The notes: generated by a model not told the origin, from the sequence alone. Shown: positions 26,496 to 36,313, counted from the stretch's first letter. The stretch is 64,000 nt of DNA from Rodentibacter sp. JRC1 (GCF_020521555.1 NZ_BPWA01000001.1:1550001-1614000), one strand, 5' to 3'. Translations and numbers: made by a program.

Positions 26496-27106
26496 TATCG
26501 ATAAAACCTAACTTTAGGCACATCAATCTGCAAGTCTGTTTTCCAACGTTGTAATGTGTGTTCGGCAAGTATTGCAAGCCCTTGATAAAACGGCACATTT
26601 TCTGCTTGATTGAGTTGTGCTAAAAAATGTAACGCCCAAGTTAAAAAATGATCACACAGAAATTCAATGACTAAGTGCGGTCGATTTTCTGCAAGATAAG
26701 CAGCGAGCATAAACATTAAACCGATGTGATCTTCAGGTTCATCTTGTTGTGCTTGGAATATAATTTGATGTCGGCGTAGAAAATCTCGTAAAGCGAGCAA
26801 CGAATTACCAAAAATGACACATTCAGGGTCAAGATAGACCGACCCCCAAGGCGGTGCTGGGAGTTCGTTCGGGCCGATAAATAAGCGTTGATATTGCTCA
26901 CTGAGATCTTGACTTAATCCTTGTGTGATAAATGCGGTCGCTTTTTCACATATTTTTGCATCAAACGCCATTTCCCAATCGTACGTCCAATTCGGTTGGC
27001 GGAAGAAATCCAGAATACCGACAAAGCGTATATCCTCCGGTTCATAATAAAAAGCGGCACCGAGTAAACGTCCGTAAAGGGAAATTTGGTCAAGGGTGTT
27101 TTGCAT
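26495..27106 (-). CDS. dmsD: TorD/DmsD-family molybdoenzyme chaperone
   Basis: Twin-arginine signal-binding chaperone for DmsA. The 203-residue all-helical protein shows family segments YQRLFIGPNELPAPPWGSVYLD and EPEDHIGLMFMLAAYL. It follows dmsC by 39 bases (a USS lies in the gap) and overlaps napF. The operon position makes DmsA its client; other TorD-family names are possible. Confidence 0.88.
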   Translation of the reverse strand: MQNTLDQISLYGRLLGAAFYYEPEDIRFVGILDFFRQPNWTYDWEMAFDAKICEKATAFITQGLSQDLSEQYQRLFIGPNELPAPPWGSVYLDPECVIFGNSLLALRDFLRRHQIIFQAQQDEPEDHIGLMFMLAAYLAENRPHLVIEFLCDHFLTWALHFLAQLNQAENVPFYQGLAILAEHTLQRWKTDLQIDVPKVRFYR

Positions 27107-27145
27107 AAATTCTCCGTAAAATTAGACCGCACTTTTTAGCTACTC

Positions 27146-27985
27146 TTAAGCCCCGATTGCCATTCCTGATGTCATATGTAAGCCGTAAAACAGCACACGT
27201 CCAATGCCTTCGGCAAGTAATGTCAATATTACAGCGAAAGCAAGTAACCCCGTATGTTTTGTACGGAATAAAATGAATACAGCGATAGCCAGTAAACATA
27301 AGCGAACGGCTGTCATTACGGCGTAATTCGGTACAAGTTCAACAGCGTGTTGGATCGCACTATGGATATTTTGTAAACGAAAACCTTGATACAAGGCAAC
27401 CACTGCGGTGAGTAATAAAGCAAACGCAAATAAGCTCGGTACGAGGTTGAGATGATATTCACGTTGTTGATTCGGTATTAACAAAGCATAAGCCAGCACA
27501 AGTCCGCCCAATGCAACGGTGAGATAGAATGACCAAGAGGTTAATGAAGTATGCCAAGTCGGCACACTGACAATGTGATAAACCTGATCCATCATATACA
27601 TAAAGACCATACCGATAATAGCGGTCAAAATTCGCCAAAAATTACCAAGGGCAATCGGTATTTTCCCCGTGAGGGCGAGTAACCAATAGAAACCGGCAAG
27701 GGCAAAGAAAAGCACACCTGAAGCAATTTCGTTACTGATCATTGATTCTCCCAAACGATTTAATGCGTTAAACGCACGCATCGGCGAGCCTAAGTGCATC
27801 ATTGATGCGAGAAATCCCAACCCTAAGAAAAGCAAAATCACAAAGATCGCTTTATGAATGTAAGCACGGCTTTTTTCACTTTTCGTGCCTGCGAGCACAA
27901 CAGAAAAAACAAGCCACGCACCGACCGCACTTTGCGTCAGTACGGTGAAAAAAACCAATGGAAGTTCATCTAACCCAGCATTCAT
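27146..27985 (-). CDS. dmsC: DMSO reductase membrane anchor subunit
   Basis: Inner-membrane subunit of dimethyl sulfoxide reductase, which oxidises menaquinol and passes electrons to DmsB. The 279 residues form about eight hydrophobic helices; ELPLVFFTVLTQSAVGAWLV is typical of the N-terminus. It begins two bases after the dmsB stop. Confidence 0.93.
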   Translation of the reverse strand: MNAGLDELPLVFFTVLTQSAVGAWLVFSVVLAGTKSEKSRAYIHKAIFVILLFLGLGFLASMMHLGSPMRAFNALNRLGESMISNEIASGVLFFALAGFYWLLALTGKIPIALGNFWRILTAIIGMVFMYMMDQVYHIVSVPTWHTSLTSWSFYLTVALGGLVLAYALLIPNQQREYHLNLVPSLFAFALLLTAVVALYQGFRLQNIHSAIQHAVELVPNYAVMTAVRLCLLAIAVFILFRTKHTGLLAFAVILTLLAEGIGRVLFYGLHMTSGMAIGA

Positions 27986-27987
27986 TT

Positions 27988-28605
27988 TTACACCTCTCTC
28001 GGGTTGCCTAAGAACCCGTTTGTATCACCACTTGGGCGGACATTTTTATTTGGTTTCACCACTAAATTCGGACGAGTAATGTCAGCCGGAGGTAATGGTG
28101 CGATAGCGGCTTGTTCACCATATTTTGTGCGAAGTTCATCAATCGGTGCAAAATCTAAGGCACGCAATGGGCAGGCATCGACACAAATCGGTTTTTGCCC
28201 TGCTTTTACACGAGAATAACAACCGTCACATTTTGTCATATTGCCTTTTTTCGCATCATATTGCGGTGCATCATAAGGGCAAGCCATATGGCAGTAACGA
28301 CAGCCGATACAAATCGCTTCATTGACGATGACAAAGCCATCTTCATTTTTGTGCATTGCTCCGGTAGGGCAAACTTTGGTACAAGCCGGATCGGCACAAT
28401 GATTACACGAAATAGACATATAATAGGCAAAGACATCTTGATGCCAGCAATTATTAGGTTGTAGGCTCCAGTTGCCACCGGTATATTCATAAATACGGCG
28501 GAAATTTACCTCCGTGCCTAAATCTTTGTAATCTTTACAAGCTAATTCACAAGTTTTGCAGCCTGTGCAGCGTTCAGAATCAAAATAAAAACCATATTGT
28601 TCCAT
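27988..28605 (-). CDS. dmsB: DMSO reductase iron-sulfur subunit
   Basis: Electron-transfer subunit with four [4Fe-4S] clusters. The 205 residues contain CTGCKTCELACKD, CNHCADPACTKVCP, CIGCRYCHMACP and CDGCYSR with CVDACP, the full ligand set. Ten bases separate it from dmsA. Confidence 0.95.
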   Translation of the reverse strand: MEQYGFYFDSERCTGCKTCELACKDYKDLGTEVNFRRIYEYTGGNWSLQPNNCWHQDVFAYYMSISCNHCADPACTKVCPTGAMHKNEDGFVIVNEAICIGCRYCHMACPYDAPQYDAKKGNMTKCDGCYSRVKAGQKPICVDACPLRALDFAPIDELRTKYGEQAAIAPLPPADITRPNLVVKPNKNVRPSGDTNGFLGNPREV

Positions 28606-28615
28606 TATTTACTCC

Positions 28616-31036
28616 CTACAAGCGTTCCACTTGAACTAAATTAGAATGTTGCGGATTGCCTTTCGCCAAAGGGGACGGACGTTGGGTGGTTAAAACATTG
28701 ATGCAACCGGAGTGATCAATACGATCTTTATCCGGTGCATACCAAGCCCCTTCGCTTAATGCCACAACGCCCGGTATAATACGCGGGGTAACTTTTGCGT
28801 GAATACGCACTTCGCCACGGTCATTAAAGATACGAATCATATCGCCGTTTTTAATACCTCGAGGCTCTGCATCAATGGGGTTTATCCACATTTCTTGCGG
28901 GTTTGCCGCCTTTAAGACATCCACGTTGCCGTAGGTAGAATGGGTTCTGGCTTTATAGTGGAAACCGCTCAGTTGTAACGGGTATTTTTTCATCAGCGGA
29001 TCGCCGTAATGCTCAAAACTTTGCGTATGAATTGGTAGCGGGTGAATTACCTCATCTTCCGCCAATTTCCAAGTTTTGGCGATTTCTGCTAGACGAGAGG
29101 AGTAAATTTCAATTTTTCCTGATGGCGTTTGAAGCGGATTTTTTTCCGGATCTTCACGAAAATCTTTATATGCCACATAGAAGCCGTCCGGATCGACTTT
29201 CTTGAAAATGCCTTGCTGTCTAAATGCTTCAAAATCAGGTAATTCAGGGAGCTGCTGGCGAGATTGCTGATAAATATGACGTAGCCATTCTTCTTGCGTG
29301 CGTCCTTCGGTGAATTTTTCTTTCACGCCCATTTTTTCTGCTAAATCGCTTAACATATCGTAAATCGTACGACATTCAAAAACAGGTTTAATCACTTGGT
29401 CGGCAAAGATCACATAGTTCATATTTGCCACATAAGCATCTAAGGCAAAGTCCATTTGCTCGGAAGCGGTACAATCTGGTAGCAAAATATCACTATATTT
29501 CGCGGTGGATGTCATATGATTATCAATGGTGATGATCATTTCGCATTGATTTTCATCTTGCAAAATATCGTGAGTGCGATTGATTTGTGCGTGTTGATTG
29601 ATCAAGCAGTTACTTGCGTAATTCCAAATAACTTTAATCGGTGAAGAAAGTCTATCCACACCACGAATACCATCGCTAAGTGCGGTCATTTCCGTGCCTC
29701 GAATAATGGCATCCGTCCACATAAACATCGGAATGCTGGCTTTGACCGGATTTTCTAAGGTCGGCATACGCACAAACGGAAGACTATATGCACTTTCACG
29801 CGCCCCTGTATTACCACCGTGAATGCCTACGTTGCCGGTTAAAATAGGTAACATAGCAATGGCTCGGGAAATAAGCTCACCGTTGCTACGGCGTTGTGGT
29901 CCCCAACCTTGTGAGATAAATGCCGGTTTTGTGCTAGCGATTTCACGAGCAAGTTTAATAATTCGATCAGCTGGGATAGCGGTTATTTTTGATGCCCATT
30001 CCGGTGTTTTAGCGATACCATCATCACCTTGTCCTAAAATGTAGGCTTTGTAATGAGCATTTTTAGGTGCCTCTTTCGGCAAGGTTTTTTCATCATAGCC
30101 GGCACAATATTTATCAAGGAAAGGTTGATCAACGAGATCTTCGGTTATCATCACATAAGCCAATGCCGATACAAGTGCGGCATCTGTTCCCGGACGGATA
30201 GGAATCCATTCGTCTTCACGACCGGCTGCCGTATCGTTATAGCGAGGATCGATAATAATCATCTTCGCATTGGAGCGAGCTTTAGCTTGTTCGATACAAT
30301 AGGTTAAACCACCACCGCTCATACGTGTTTCGGCAGGATTATTACCAAACAACACAATAAGTTTGCTATTTTCAATATCCGCCATACCATTACCAAGCGC
30401 CCATCCACCGCCATAGGTATAATCTAAGCCTACCGCAATTTGTGCCGTGCTGTAATCGCCATAATGGTTTAAATAACCGCCGATACAATTCATAAAACGT
30501 GCAAGCATCGTAGATGCAGGCGGCCATGATTTTGTCATCGTGCCGCCGAGCGTACCTGTACCGTAGTTTAAATAAATCGATTCGTTGCCATATTTTTCGA
30601 TATTTCGGTTTAATGCTTCGGCAATTTCCGTTAAAGCTTCATCCCAACTGATTCGTTTAAATTTGCCTTCACCACGTTTACCCACACGCTTCATAGGGTA
30701 TTTTAAGCGATCGGGATTATATACTCGGCGGCGCATAGAACGCCCACGCAAACAAGCACGCACCTGATGATCCACATTATACGTTTCTGTACCAGTATTA
30801 TCCGTTTCCACATAAGTAATGCGATTATCTTTCACATGCATACGCAATGGGCAACGACTACCGCAGTTTACCGTACAAGCACTCCATACGATTTTTTCTT
30901 CACTTGTTTCGGAGGTTATCGGTGTTTCTGCCGCTACCGCATTAAATGGCAAGGTAAGATCAGAAACGGCAAACGCAATACCTACCGATGATGTCTTAAT
31001 AAAATTTCGGCGACTAATTTGATCCATATTACTCAT
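28616..31036 (-). CDS. dmsA: DMSO reductase catalytic subunit
   Basis: Molybdenum bis-MGD enzyme that reduces dimethyl sulfoxide and related S- and N-oxides in anaerobic respiration. I start it at the ATG at 31036 (MSNMDQISRRNF); a TTG further upstream lacks support. The twin-arginine signal is SRRNFIKTSS, followed by the N-terminal Fe-S motif CTVNCGSRC with a later Cys in ACLRGRSMRRRVY. The 806 residues and the dmsABCD-napF order match H. influenzae. FNR-like and CRP-like sites lie upstream. Confidence 0.95.
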   Translation of the reverse strand: MSNMDQISRRNFIKTSSVGIAFAVSDLTLPFNAVAAETPITSETSEEKIVWSACTVNCGSRCPLRMHVKDNRITYVETDNTGTETYNVDHQVRACLRGRSMRRRVYNPDRLKYPMKRVGKRGEGKFKRISWDEALTEIAEALNRNIEKYGNESIYLNYGTGTLGGTMTKSWPPASTMLARFMNCIGGYLNHYGDYSTAQIAVGLDYTYGGGWALGNGMADIENSKLIVLFGNNPAETRMSGGGLTYCIEQAKARSNAKMIIIDPRYNDTAAGREDEWIPIRPGTDAALVSALAYVMITEDLVDQPFLDKYCAGYDEKTLPKEAPKNAHYKAYILGQGDDGIAKTPEWASKITAIPADRIIKLAREIASTKPAFISQGWGPQRRSNGELISRAIAMLPILTGNVGIHGGNTGARESAYSLPFVRMPTLENPVKASIPMFMWTDAIIRGTEMTALSDGIRGVDRLSSPIKVIWNYASNCLINQHAQINRTHDILQDENQCEMIITIDNHMTSTAKYSDILLPDCTASEQMDFALDAYVANMNYVIFADQVIKPVFECRTIYDMLSDLAEKMGVKEKFTEGRTQEEWLRHIYQQSRQQLPELPDFEAFRQQGIFKKVDPDGFYVAYKDFREDPEKNPLQTPSGKIEIYSSRLAEIAKTWKLAEDEVIHPLPIHTQSFEHYGDPLMKKYPLQLSGFHYKARTHSTYGNVDVLKAANPQEMWINPIDAEPRGIKNGDMIRIFNDRGEVRIHAKVTPRIIPGVVALSEGAWYAPDKDRIDHSGCINVLTTQRPSPLAKGNPQHSNLVQVERL

Positions 31037-31107
31037 ATATCGTCCCCACAATCTGATTGAGCAATGATAAAAGAAGCCTGATTAAACCATCATTTAAAAA
31101 GAGAAAG

Positions 31108-31123
31108 TTTGAAATAGATCACA
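31108..31123. promoter_or_regulatory. CRP-like site upstream of dmsA
   Basis: TTTGA-N6-TCACA, nine of ten matches to the CRP core, centred about 80 bases before the dmsA start. Confidence 0.4.
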
Positions 31124-31158
31124 TAAATAAAAAGAGATATCTAAAAACAATAGAAAAG

Positions 31159-31172
31159 ATGATTAAAATCAA
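31159..31172. promoter_or_regulatory. FNR-like site upstream of dmsA
   Basis: ATGAT-TAAA-ATCAA matches the FNR consensus TTGAT-N4-ATCAA with one mismatch. It lies about 125 bases before the dmsA start, and a T/A-rich -10-like segment (about 31125-31130, minus strand) is near the spacing expected for FNR activation. Anaerobic induction is known for dms operons. Confidence 0.55.
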
Positions 31173-31403
31173 GGTGATATAATGAGAATTATTATTGAGT
31201 TGGGAGTTGTGTATTTTTATGCTTAACAAATAGAAAATAGGCCATGAGCCCATTTGGGAGATAGGTTGTCTATATCATAGGATTATTGATCGGCTTATTG
31301 CTCAGTCTTAGCTTTAAAAAAACTTGGGTTACTTGCTTAACCTTTGAGTATTCGTACTAGGTACGGTCGGTTTTCCTGGTATTGTGTAGCATATGTACAA
31401 TAC

Positions 31404-32204
31404 CTATTTCAACAAATGTACAATTAACATATAAGTTGCAATTGTCAACAAAGTTAAGCCTAATAATTTTCTCACCATATTAGGAACTAAGATACCACGG
31501 AGCTTCATTGAAAGAAAGCTAGTTGCAAATGAACTTAATACTACAATGGTAACAACAGAAAAATTTACATAGCCAATTTGCCAGGCGTAATCAAGATGAA
31601 AAGGTGGGGTTTTAGATATATACCCATATAAGCTGCCTAAACCACTGAATACTATCATATAGTTAGTATAAGGGGCTATTTGATGTGGCTTTACGATGCT
31701 TAGTTGGCTAATTAAAGGTGCCATGATAGAACCACCGCCAATCCCAGTCATACCTGCTACGCTACCACCAAATAAACATAGCAATATTCCCTTTAGGTTT
31801 TCATCACGTTCTGATCGAGCGATTTTAGCTGTTTTGGTTTGAAAAATGGTCTGTAAAGACAAGAGAGTTAATACAATGATGAAAATCATTATAATGAAAG
31901 TATCTGCTAGATAGAAACTGGCTTCAAAACCTAATTGAACTCCTGCCATCATACCAGCACACCAAAATAGCATTGTTTTGAAATTAATCTGAATTTTCTG
32001 CTGATAAAAATAAATTAGGTTAATTAAAGAGGTTCCTATTACGATTGTAAGGGAGGTTGCCGCCACCATTTGTAATGGAAACTCGGGAAATACTGTATAT
32101 AGAATCGGCACCATCAGTACACCGCCGCCAATGCCTAAAATAGCTGACATTAGATTAGTTAATATACCGCACATAATAAGAATGAAAATTAATTGTAAGC
32201 TCAT
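31404..32204 (-). CDS. TSUP-family (TauE/SafE) anion exporter
   Basis: A 266-residue membrane protein with about eight hydrophobic segments in two similar halves, each with a glycine-rich motif: LGIGGGVLMVP near the start and GMTGIGGGSIMAPLIS in the middle, the mark of the TauE/SafE (DUF81) family. Members export sulfite, sulfoacetate and other organosulfur anions. It is divergent from the symporter/sulfatase genes across 235 bases, so export of sulfate or sulfite formed by the sulfatase is an attractive but unproved role. Confidence 0.82.
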   Translation of the reverse strand: MSLQLIFILIMCGILTNLMSAILGIGGGVLMVPILYTVFPEFPLQMVAATSLTIVIGTSLINLIYFYQQKIQINFKTMLFWCAGMMAGVQLGFEASFYLADTFIIMIFIIVLTLLSLQTIFQTKTAKIARSERDENLKGILLCLFGGSVAGMTGIGGGSIMAPLISQLSIVKPHQIAPYTNYMIVFSGLGSLYGYISKTPPFHLDYAWQIGYVNFSVVTIVVLSSFATSFLSMKLRGILVPNMVRKLLGLTLLTIATYMLIVHLLK

Positions 32205-32317
32205 AAAAGTACCATTTTTATATATTAGACCATTACATACTTATTATGGCTTGATTTTGAGCTTACGATTTATGATCACCCTCATATTGTAAAATATTTT
32301 CTTATTTATTTAAATTT

Positions 32318-32333
32318 TGTGATCTAAGTCACT
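32318..32333. promoter_or_regulatory. CRP-like site before the sulfatase operon
   Basis: TGTGA-TCTAAG-TCACT, nine of ten matches to the CRP core, about 107 bases before the symporter ATG and in the control region shared with the TSUP gene. Confidence 0.5.
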
Positions 32334-32340
32334 ATGGCTA

Positions 32341-32356
32341 TATGATAAGTATCATA
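32341..32356. promoter_or_regulatory. TATGATA-AG-TATCATA palindrome, candidate Crp/Fnr-type operator
   Basis: Perfect seven-base arms around two bases. The core ATGAT-N4-ATCAT is close to the FNR consensus. It is a natural candidate target for the Crp/Fnr-type regulator encoded at 35708-36301, or for FNR itself. A further inverted repeat, ATTACA/TGTAAT, lies at 32372-32390. Confidence 0.45.
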
Positions 32357-32439
32357 AATGCTTAGATAGCAATTACATTATAGTTGTAATATATTTTTAA
32401 ATATTTTCATTTATCTCAATATGAGCAAGGAGGGATATT

Positions 32440-34119
32440 ATGTTTATCACAATTAGTACTTTTCTCCTCGTAACGGGAATAGTCGCATTTATTTCATGGA
32501 AAAAAACCAGAAATGATGATTTAAGCACTTCTAAAGGTTATTTCTTAGCCGGGCGGGGATTAAGTGGTTTTGTAATTGGTTGTTCAATGGTATTAACATC
32601 ATTATCAACAGAGCAATTAATTGGTGTTAACGCTGTTTCTTATAAAGGTAATTTCTCAATTATTGCTTGGACAGTACAATCTGTTATTCCATTATGTTTC
32701 TTAGCTCTTTATTTATTACCTAAATATATCAAAAACGGTTATACCACAATTCCAGAATTTTTTGAGAATCGTTTTGACCGGCAAACGCGCTTAATCATGT
32801 CTGCGCTTTTCTTGGTATTCTATCTATTTATTGTTATTCCAACCGCACTTTATACGGGAGCGATTGCCTTTAATAAAATTTTTAATTTAGAGACCGTTTT
32901 TGGAATTAGCTATGGTCAATCAATTGTTTATACGGTAACGGCTATCGGTGTTGTCGGGGCAATTTATGCTATTTTTGGCGGTTTAAAAGCGGTTGCGGTA
33001 TCAGATACGGTAAATGCAGTGCTTTTAGTCGTGGGTGCATTATTAGTACCAATCTTTGCCTTAATTTATTTGGGTGATGGCAATATTGCGGTGGGTTTTA
33101 AAACGATCACAACAACACATGTGGAAAAATTCAATGCAATTGGTGGAGCAGAAGATGCGGTACCTTGGCCTGCAATTTTTACAGGTATTTTGATTGTGAA
33201 TTTTTTCTATTGGACGACTAATCAAGCAATTGTACAACGTGCGTTAGGGGCGCGAGATTTAAAATCTGGTCAAAAAGGGATTCTCCTTGCTGCATTATTC
33301 CTCTTAACATTACCATTAATTCTCAATTTACCGGGCTTATTAAGCTTCCATATTCTTGGCGAAGGGCTAAATCCTATTGATACCTCTTATCCGGCCTTAG
33401 TCAATCGTGTATTACCAACTTTCTTACAAGGTTTCTTCATTGCAGCATTATTTGGCGCAATTTTGAGTACATTTAACTCTTTCTTAAACTCTGCTGCAAC
33501 GATTTATTGTAAGGACTTATTACCGTCAATCAGTAAAACGCAACGCACAGAAAAAGAACTAATTTTGCATGCGAAAAAAATCTCTGCGATTATGGCAGTA
33601 TTGACAATGATTATCGGTCCTTTATTAATGTTCGGTACTGATGGAATTTTCTTATTAACTAAACGCTTTGCTGGTTTTGTAAACATCCCAATTGTTGCGT
33701 TATTTGCAGTCGGTTTATTTAATAAAACTGTTTCAGGTTTAGCGGCACGGATTGCTTTATTGTTACATGTTATTTTATATTTCTGTATTGTGTGGGTGTT
33801 CCAAATGAAAGTAAATTTTGTGTACGTGATGGCTGCATTGTTCGTATTTGATGTCGTTGTGATGTTGGTATTAGGTCAATTCTTAAAACGTGAACCATAC
33901 GAAGAAAGTAAGGAAAATAAAGAAGGTGTTGATTTAACCAACTGGGAACATGTTCGTGTCACTGTGGCATCATTAGTGCTAGGTTTGATTTCCTTACACG
34001 TCTTACTTTCACCATTCGGTTTAGCTTCAACAGAAGGTCAACCACTCTTAATTTTAGGTATTTATGCGGTCTTACAAGTTATTTTCCTATTTGTATTTCG
34101 CAGTAAAAAAGAGGTTTAA
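32440..34119 (+). CDS. yidK: SSS-family sodium/solute symporter, YidK-like
   Basis: A 559-residue Na+-coupled carrier of the SLC5/SSS family with about 14 hydrophobic segments. [35 protein letters not shown] and [19 protein letters not shown] are sugar-symporter-like landmarks. The start is fixed by an AAGGAGGGA ribosome-binding site. It is followed after three bases by the sulfatase, the same pairing as E. coli yidK-yidJ, so a sulfated small molecule, perhaps a sugar sulfate, is its likely cargo. The symbol is by resemblance and synteny. A USS lies inside (around 32841). Confidence 0.8.
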   Translation: MFITISTFLLVTGIVAFISWKKTRNDDLSTSKGYFLAGRGLSGFVIGCSMVLTSLSTEQLIGVNAVSYKGNFSIIAWTVQSVIPLCFLALYLLPKYIKNGYTTIPEFFENRFDRQTRLIMSALFLVFYLFIVIPTALYTGAIAFNKIFNLETVFGISYGQSIVYTVTAIGVVGAIYAIFGGLKAVAVSDTVNAVLLVVGALLVPIFALIYLGDGNIAVGFKTITTTHVEKFNAIGGAEDAVPWPAIFTGILIVNFFYWTTNQAIVQRALGARDLKSGQKGILLAALFLLTLPLILNLPGLLSFHILGEGLNPIDTSYPALVNRVLPTFLQGFFIAALFGAILSTFNSFLNSAATIYCKDLLPSISKTQRTEKELILHAKKISAIMAVLTMIIGPLLMFGTDGIFLLTKRFAGFVNIPIVALFAVGLFNKTVSGLAARIALLLHVILYFCIVWVFQMKVNFVYVMAALFVFDVVVMLVLGQFLKREPYEESKENKEGVDLTNWEHVRVTVASLVLGLISLHVLLSPFGLASTEGQPLLILGIYAVLQVIFLFVFRSKKEV

Positions 34120-34122
34120 ATA

Positions 34123-35568
34123 ATGAATATTGTCTATATTCTCTTAGATCAAGTAAGGAAAGATATGCTTGGTGCTTACGGGCATCAAGTAGTTAAAACA
34201 CCGAATATTGATAGACTTGCACAAGATGGTATTCGGTTTAATAATGCTTTTACGCCGGCTTCGGTTTGTGGACCTGCGCGTACTTCTTTATTTACAGGAT
34301 TAATGCCATCTTCACATGGCATTATCAAAAATGGGGAAAAAGGAGGAATTGGAGAAATTAGTCAACAAGCCCCAAATATTGCTAAATTAGAAGGATATAA
34401 TACTTATGTTGTAGGTAAATGGCATGTAGGAACCAAATCTGTGCCTGAAGATTATGATATCAAGGGACATAATTTTGATGGTTATGGTTATCCTGGAAGC
34501 GGCGTATATAAAAATTTAGTTTTCAATCAACCGCCTACACATTCTAACCGTTATAAAGAATGGTTAGAGGAAAAAGGCTTTGAATTTCCTGAAGTAAGCA
34601 AAGCATATTTTGGCGATAATCCGCATTTACGGGTACAAGAACTTTGTGGTTTTTTATCAGGGACAAAAGAACAAACCATTCCTTATTTTATCGTTGATGA
34701 AGCGAAAAGATATATCCGGGAATCACTAGAGGAAAACAAGCCGTTCTTTACTTGGATTAACTTCTGGGGACCTCATACTCCTTGTATCGTGCCTGAACCA
34801 TATTATTCTATGTATAGCAAAGATGATGTTGTATTAGATGAAAGTTTCTTTAAACCGTTAGAAGGTAAACCGGGACATTTCCGCACTATTTCTAAAATGT
34901 GGGGAATGTGGGAAGCGAGTGAAGATCATTGGAAAGAAGTGATCACAAAATTCTGGGGCTATATTACCTTAATTGATGATGCTATTGGTGAGTTATTTGT
35001 TTTTCTCAAACAACATAATTTGTATGAGAGTACTTTCTTAGTTGCTACTGCTGACCATGGTGATGCAATGGGCGCACATCGAATGATTGAAAAAGGGGAG
35101 TTCATGTTTGATACGACCTACAACATTCCTTTAATTATCAAAGATCCAAAATCGAATCGCGTTAATGAACAAGATGATAACTTAGTTTATTTACATGATT
35201 TAACATCTACCGTCTATGATATTGCAGAGCAAAAAATTCCAACTGAATTCCAAGGGGAAACTTTATTACCGATCACGCGTGAAAAGCAACAAAATGATCG
35301 AAAAGGAATTTTAGCGCAACTTGCAGGGCATTTTGTGTATTTTGAACAACGGATGTGGCATCGTAAAGATTATAAATTGGTTTTTAATGCGACCGATGTG
35401 TGTGAGCTTTACGATGTTCGTTGCGATCCTGAAGAAATGTATAATTTATTTTACGATGAACGTTATAAGGGGGTAAAAAAAGAAATGCTTGAAGAAATGC
35501 GTGTGGAGATGAAACGCTTGGGGGATCCATTGGAAAATTGGGTTTATCGAATTATTGATGAAATCTAA
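34123..35568 (+). CDS. yidJ: Cytoplasmic type I sulfatase, YidJ-like
   Basis: A 481-residue formylglycine-dependent sulfatase. The active-site motif is CGPAR (Cys49-Arg53), so Cys49 is the residue to be converted to formylglycine; metal-binding segments are LLDQ at the N-terminus (Asp9) and TADHGDAMGAH, with VVGKWHVGT and GPHTP supplying the usual Lys and His. No signal peptide, so it works in the cytoplasm on an imported substrate. LLDQ rather than the double Asp of many arylsulfatases recalls choline-sulfatase and phosphonate-monoester-hydrolase relatives. Substrate unknown; sugar sulfates are suggested by the symporter. Ends with a terminator. The maturase gene lies 0.75 kb downstream. Confidence 0.85.
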   Translation: MNIVYILLDQVRKDMLGAYGHQVVKTPNIDRLAQDGIRFNNAFTPASVCGPARTSLFTGLMPSSHGIIKNGEKGGIGEISQQAPNIAKLEGYNTYVVGKWHVGTKSVPEDYDIKGHNFDGYGYPGSGVYKNLVFNQPPTHSNRYKEWLEEKGFEFPEVSKAYFGDNPHLRVQELCGFLSGTKEQTIPYFIVDEAKRYIRESLEENKPFFTWINFWGPHTPCIVPEPYYSMYSKDDVVLDESFFKPLEGKPGHFRTISKMWGMWEASEDHWKEVITKFWGYITLIDDAIGELFVFLKQHNLYESTFLVATADHGDAMGAHRMIEKGEFMFDTTYNIPLIIKDPKSNRVNEQDDNLVYLHDLTSTVYDIAEQKIPTEFQGETLLPITREKQQNDRKGILAQLAGHFVYFEQRMWHRKDYKLVFNATDVCELYDVRCDPEEMYNLFYDERYKGVKKEMLEEMRVEMKRLGDPLENWVYRIIDEI

Positions 35569-35574
35569 CCGCTG

Positions 35575-35604
35575 AAAGGCGACATGTGTTCGCCTTTATT
35601 TTTT
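35575..35604 (+). terminator. Terminator after the sulfatase gene
   Basis: AAAGGCGA (35575-35582), a seven-base loop, TCGCCTTT (35590-35597), then ATTTTTT. Confidence 0.8.
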
Positions 35605-35624
35605 CCTCTGATTCATATAAGGTG

Positions 35625-35658
35625 ATGAGGTTAACGTTTTATTAAGCGTTAACCTCAT
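35625..35658. promoter_or_regulatory. Twelve-base perfect inverted repeat before the Crp/Fnr-type gene
   Basis: ATGAGGTTAACG (35625-35636) and CGTTAACCTCAT (35647-35658) around a ten-base spacer. It follows the sulfatase terminator and ends 49 bases before the regulator ATG. It has no T-run, so it looks less like a terminator than an operator or an RNA hairpin in the leader. Confidence 0.5.
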
Positions 35659-35707
35659 TATCTTGAAAAATTTAACTATGAAAAATAAATATCACATAGG
35701 AAGGAAT

Positions 35708-36301
35708 ATGGACACGCCAATTGGACCAACCGATTTGCGGCATTGCCAACTGACTTATTTACATCAATTAATTAAAGGGATGACGGTTTATCAACAAGGC
35801 GAGGTTGCTCAAGAGTTTTATTTTGTCAAAGAAGGGTTAGTCGGTTTATATCATACTTTAGATAATGGTAAAGAAAGCTTAGTTCGCTTATATCGTCAAG
35901 GGGATTATTTTGGTTTTCGTACCTTGTTTGGATTAGGTGACAGCCGTTATCACTGTAGCGCAAAGATCTTAATTGAAGCGGAAGTTATTCAAATCAAACC
36001 GGAAAACATTGAGCTATTTTTCTTACATAATTTACAACTAAGCAAAGTCTTACTCCAAACGCTTGCTAATGAATTACGGGATGCAGAGCAACGATTAGCG
36101 AAAAGTGCCTATTTACGTACTTTAGATCGCGTCATTGATAGTATGTGTTTTTTAACAAAGAATTTTCCTTATTATAACTGGACTTATCGAGAAATTGCTG
36201 AATATGCAGGTTGTGAAACGGAAACCGCCATTCGTATTGCAAAAGAATTAAGGCAAAATGGCTTATTTACTGAATTATTACCTCATCACAAAGGGAAATA
36301 A
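35708..36301 (+). CDS. Crp/Fnr-family transcriptional regulator
   Basis: A regulator with an N-terminal cyclic-nucleotide-binding-type beta barrel (YFVKEGLVGLYHTLDNGKESLV, then QGDYFGFRTLFG) and a C-terminal helix-turn-helix (REIAEYAGCETETAIRIAKEL). I choose ATG 35708 (197 residues) because AGGAAGG lies just before it; earlier in-frame starts at 35663 and 35678 lack this. FNR's N-terminal Cys cluster is absent, so a [4Fe-4S] oxygen sensor is unlikely. It sits between sulfatase and maturase and probably controls this locus, possibly through the palindromes at 32341 and 35625 (inference). The maturase follows after 12 bases. Confidence 0.82.
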   Translation: MDTPIGPTDLRHCQLTYLHQLIKGMTVYQQGEVAQEFYFVKEGLVGLYHTLDNGKESLVRLYRQGDYFGFRTLFGLGDSRYHCSAKILIEAEVIQIKPENIELFFLHNLQLSKVLLQTLANELRDAEQRLAKSAYLRTLDRVIDSMCFLTKNFPYYNWTYREIAEYAGCETETAIRIAKELRQNGLFTELLPHHKGK

Positions 36302-36313
36302 AAGGAGTGTAGT

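Noticed and set aside
35663..35707. Earlier starts for the Crp/Fnr-type gene
   Set aside because: Starts at 35663 and 35678 lack a ribosome-binding site, whereas ATG 35708 has AGGAAGG at proper spacing.
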